From NCBI GenBank assembly GCA_031550755.1, contig JAVBOJ010000017.1, forward strand, positions 1 through 14,675: 14,675 nt of DNA. The letters are read 5' to 3'. This document shows positions 13,108 through 14,675 of this stretch, piece by piece. The first letter of the stretch is position 1. Every line of letters begins with the position of its first letter. Source of the DNA: JAVBOJ01 sp031550755 (GTDB lineage: Bacteria > Bacillota > Clostridia > Oscillospirales > UBA929). Made by a program: the position numbers and the translations under genes. The notes under the pieces were generated by a model that was given only the letters and a program-made list of their open reading frames with translations, was not told the DNA's origin and did no database searches.

Positions 13108-13136
13108 ATTATAAAAGTTTTTTGCCCGCATGGCAA
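13108..13136 (-). promoter_or_regulatory. Promoter for the pilC operon
   Basis: On the minus strand TTGCCA (13136-13131), a 17-bp spacer and a perfect TATAAT (13113-13108) form a strong sigma-A promoter. The start is predicted near 13101, giving a leader of about 77 nt that is AT-rich. A TTGACC 7 bp further upstream is too far from the -10 to be the -35. The remainder of the gap to the XRE gene (13137-13223) shows nothing I can support. Confidence 0.8.
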
Positions 13137-13223
13137 GGGTCAAACTGGTTTTTCAACATTTTTCTCCGAAAGGGTAGGATTTCCCTCCGGCGGCGGGGTT
13201 GTTTTTGTACAAAATTTCAGGCG

Positions 13224-13619
13224 TCACGGCCGTCTTTCCCCGCCCCGCAGCGTCACCTCGCCGGCGACGCGCACCGCCTCCCACAACCGGGTCATTTCGG
13301 CGTCGGTGAGCACGCGGGCGTTTTGGCTGTCGCCGTAGAGCAAACGGCCGCGCATGGCGTCAAATTCCCCGCGCAGCCCGCGCAAAAAATCCTCCCACCG
13401 CACCGGCGCGCCCTCGCGCCGCTGGTCCTCGTCAAACAGCAGAAAATCCGCCGTGGTGCGGAACAGTGCGCACAATTTCAGCAGCGTCTCGCGGTCGGGG
13501 ACGCGCCTCCCCTGCTCATACATGCCGACGGCGCTGGGCGATACTCCCAGCCGCGCCGCCAGCTCTCCCTGCGTCATCTCGGCCTCCAGCCGGAGGTCGC
13601 GTATTTTTTTCCCTGTCAT
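13224..13619 (-). CDS. XRE-family helix-turn-helix regulator
   Basis: This small cytoplasmic DNA-binding protein has 131 residues. Residues 4-58 form a Cro/C1-type HTH: KKIRDLRLEAEMTQGELAARLGVSPSAVGMYEQGRRVPDRETLLKL, with the TQGELA turn and SPSAVGMYEQG recognition helix clearly visible in pieces. The following LCALFRTTADFLLF is the usual helix that closes this domain. The C-terminal 65 residues have no known motif. The ATG at 13619 has GAGGTG 7 nt upstream. It diverges from the MMPL gene across 107 bp holding both promoters, so it may repress itself and the transporter gene. It could also affect the pilC operon just downstream on the same strand; this is inference. Confidence 0.9.
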   Translation of the reverse strand: MTGKKIRDLRLEAEMTQGELAARLGVSPSAVGMYEQGRRVPDRETLLKLCALFRTTADFLLFDEDQRREGAPVRWEDFLRGLRGEFDAMRGRLLYGDSQNARVLTDAEMTRLWEAVRVAGEVTLRGGERRP

Positions 13620-13639
13620 GTCCGTTCACCTCAAAAACT

Positions 13640-13669
13640 ACTATATCACACGCTTTGTGTATTCGTCAA
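13640..13669 (-). promoter_or_regulatory. Promoter for the XRE gene with possible operator
   Basis: On the minus strand TTGACG (13669-13664), an 18-bp spacer and TATAGT (13645-13640) form a plausible promoter. The spacer holds a short inverted repeat ACAC-GCTTT-GTGT (13648-13660), a candidate operator for the encoded XRE protein. The match is only 4 bp per arm, so the operator call is weak. Confidence 0.6.
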
Positions 13670-13672
13670 TGC

Positions 13673-13701
13673 TTGTAACCGGAGCCGTTTGGGTGTATAA
13701 T
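13673..13701 (+). promoter_or_regulatory. Promoter for the MMPL transporter gene
   Basis: TTGTAA (13673-13678), a 17-bp spacer and a perfect TATAAT (13696-13701) give a strong promoter with a predicted leader of about 20 nt. Its -35 lies 3 bp from the divergent XRE -35, so one bound regulator could affect both. Confidence 0.75.
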
Positions 13702-13726
13702 ATGGTTTCGGAAGGGAGGGAATTCC

Positions 13727-14675
13727 ATGCGTCATCTCGCTGAAAACGTGATTGCACACAAGCGCCTGACCCTCATATTATTCACAGTGGCCATACTGCT
13801 CTGCGCGCTTCTCATGGGGCTTGTATCGGTCAACTTCAACCTTGTGGACTATCTGCCGCCCGACTCCCCGTCCACCGTGGCGCTGGGGGTCATGAGCGAC
13901 TCATTTCAGATTCAGCCGCCCAACGCGCGGGCGCTGATGCAAAATGTGGACATGGCACAAGCGCTGGACGCCAAGAAACGGATCGCGGCGGTACCCGGCG
14001 TGGCGGAGATTTTGTGGCTGGACGACATGGTTGATATTTACCAGCCGTTGGAAATGATGGATCAAAAGCTCTTGTCGGCTTGGTACAAGGAGGGCTCCGC
14101 GCTGTTTTCGCTGACCATCGCCGGCAAACAGCCGTCCGAAACGGTGGACGCCGTGCGTGCCATTCTGGGAGACGGCGGAGAACTGTCCGGCGACGTCATC
14201 GACCGGGTCTCCGTCCAGCAGACCACCCGCAAAGAAGTCCTGCAAATCATGGTGTTTGTCGTTCCGCTGATTTTGATCATCCTGCTGCTTACAACCAGCT
14301 CGTGGTTCGAGCCGGTGTTATTCTTGGCGGTCATCGGGGTGTCTATCCTGCTCAACATGGGCACCAACGCCTTTTTCGGGCAGGTGTCGTTCATCACCCA
14401 GACCTGCACGGCCATTTTGCAGCTGGCCGTGTCCATGGACTACGCCATTTTCCTGCTGCATCGGTTCCAGGAGCTGCGCCATGAGGGTCAGGACGTCAAA
14501 ACCGCCATGATCGGCGCGATGAAAAAGTCCTTTTCCTCCATCTTCGCCAGCGGCCTGACCACCATTTTGGGCTTCGGCGCGCTGGTGGTCATGCGGTTCG
14601 GCATCGGCGCGGATCTGGGGCTGGTGCTGGCCAAGGGCATCGTGTTCAGTCTGCTGTCGGTGCTGGTATTGCTGC
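13727..14675 (+). CDS. MMPL/RND-family membrane transporter (partial, 3' end outside window)
   Basis: This large polytopic membrane protein of the resistance-nodulation-division superfamily is likely to move lipids or drugs using the proton gradient. The start is ATG 13727 with GGGAGGG 6 nt upstream. 316 residues are visible. A basic N-terminus (MRHLAENVIAHKRLT) and TM1 (about 15-35) are followed by an external loop with VNFNLVDYLPPDSPSTVAL. Several helices follow from about residue 175 (LQIMVFVVPLILIILLLTTSSW), then a helix near 240 with AVSMDYAIFLLHRFQEL, the conserved MDYxxFLL motif of TM4 in MMPL proteins that carries the proton-relay Asp. The frame stays open to the window edge. The substrate cannot be told. 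The divergent XRE gene suggests regulated expression. Confidence 0.9.
   Translation, partial: MRHLAENVIAHKRLTLILFTVAILLCALLMGLVSVNFNLVDYLPPDSPSTVALGVMSDSFQIQPPNARALMQNVDMAQALDAKKRIAAVPGVAEILWLDDMVDIYQPLEMMDQKLLSAWYKEGSALFSLTIAGKQPSETVDAVRAILGDGGELSGDVIDRVSVQQTTRKEVLQIMVFVVPLILIILLLTTSSWFEPVLFLAVIGVSILLNMGTNAFFGQVSFITQTCTAILQLAVSMDYAIFLLHRFQELRHEGQDVKTAMIGAMKKSFSSIFASGLTTILGFGALVVMRFGIGADLGLVLAKGIVFSLLSVLVLL

Overview
The window reads as a chromosomal stretch from a GC-rich, low-motility-type Clostridia genome. My best placement is an Oscillospiraceae/Ruminococcaceae-like gut or anaerobic lineage. This rests on AGGAGG-type ribosome binding sites, sigma-A promoters, a clostridial S10 operon, an Lsa-like ABC-F protein and a Gram-positive pilin-like cluster. 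The taxonomic call is inference.

Minus strand, 1-5311: the first part of the S10 ribosomal-protein operon in the order rpsJ, rplC, rplD, rplW, rplB, rpsS, rplV, rpsC. rpsC runs off the left edge and carries a long Gly/Arg/Pro tandem-repeat tail. A strong promoter (5283-5311) lies about 590 nt upstream of rpsJ. The untranslated leader between them is packed with hairpins: a palindrome array with repeated GCGCTTCGTTCC motifs, then two three-way-junction-like modules, one containing a terminator-like hairpin with a run of six U. Two intergenic gaps inside the operon (rplB/rplW and rplC/rpsJ) are filled by a structured repeat found a third time before the ABC-F gene. Its hairpins keep their shape by compensatory base changes.

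Plus strand, 5370-8826: thrS, encoding a threonyl-tRNA synthetase without the N-terminal TGS domain, with its own promoter and no room for a T-box. It is followed by a GC-rich hairpin, repeat copy C, an Lsa/Vga-like ABC-F ribosome-protection ATPase, and a terminator that can serve both converging transcripts.

Minus strand, 13136-8836: a type IV pilus-like operon with pilC first, then a small membrane-anchored pseudopilin-like protein, a possible DUF4860 protein, a 244-nt gap with pseudoknot-like pairing, a prepilin with a class III signal, a PilX-like membrane protein and a PilT-type ATPase. No PilB extension ATPase, prepilin peptidase or obvious major pilin is in view.

Right end: a small XRE repressor-like gene (minus) diverges from a partial MMPL/RND-type transporter gene (plus) with back-to-back promoters, which suggests local control. 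The most unusual content is the structured non-coding DNA and the S3 tail. No CRISPR array, tRNA, rRNA or insertion sequence was seen.
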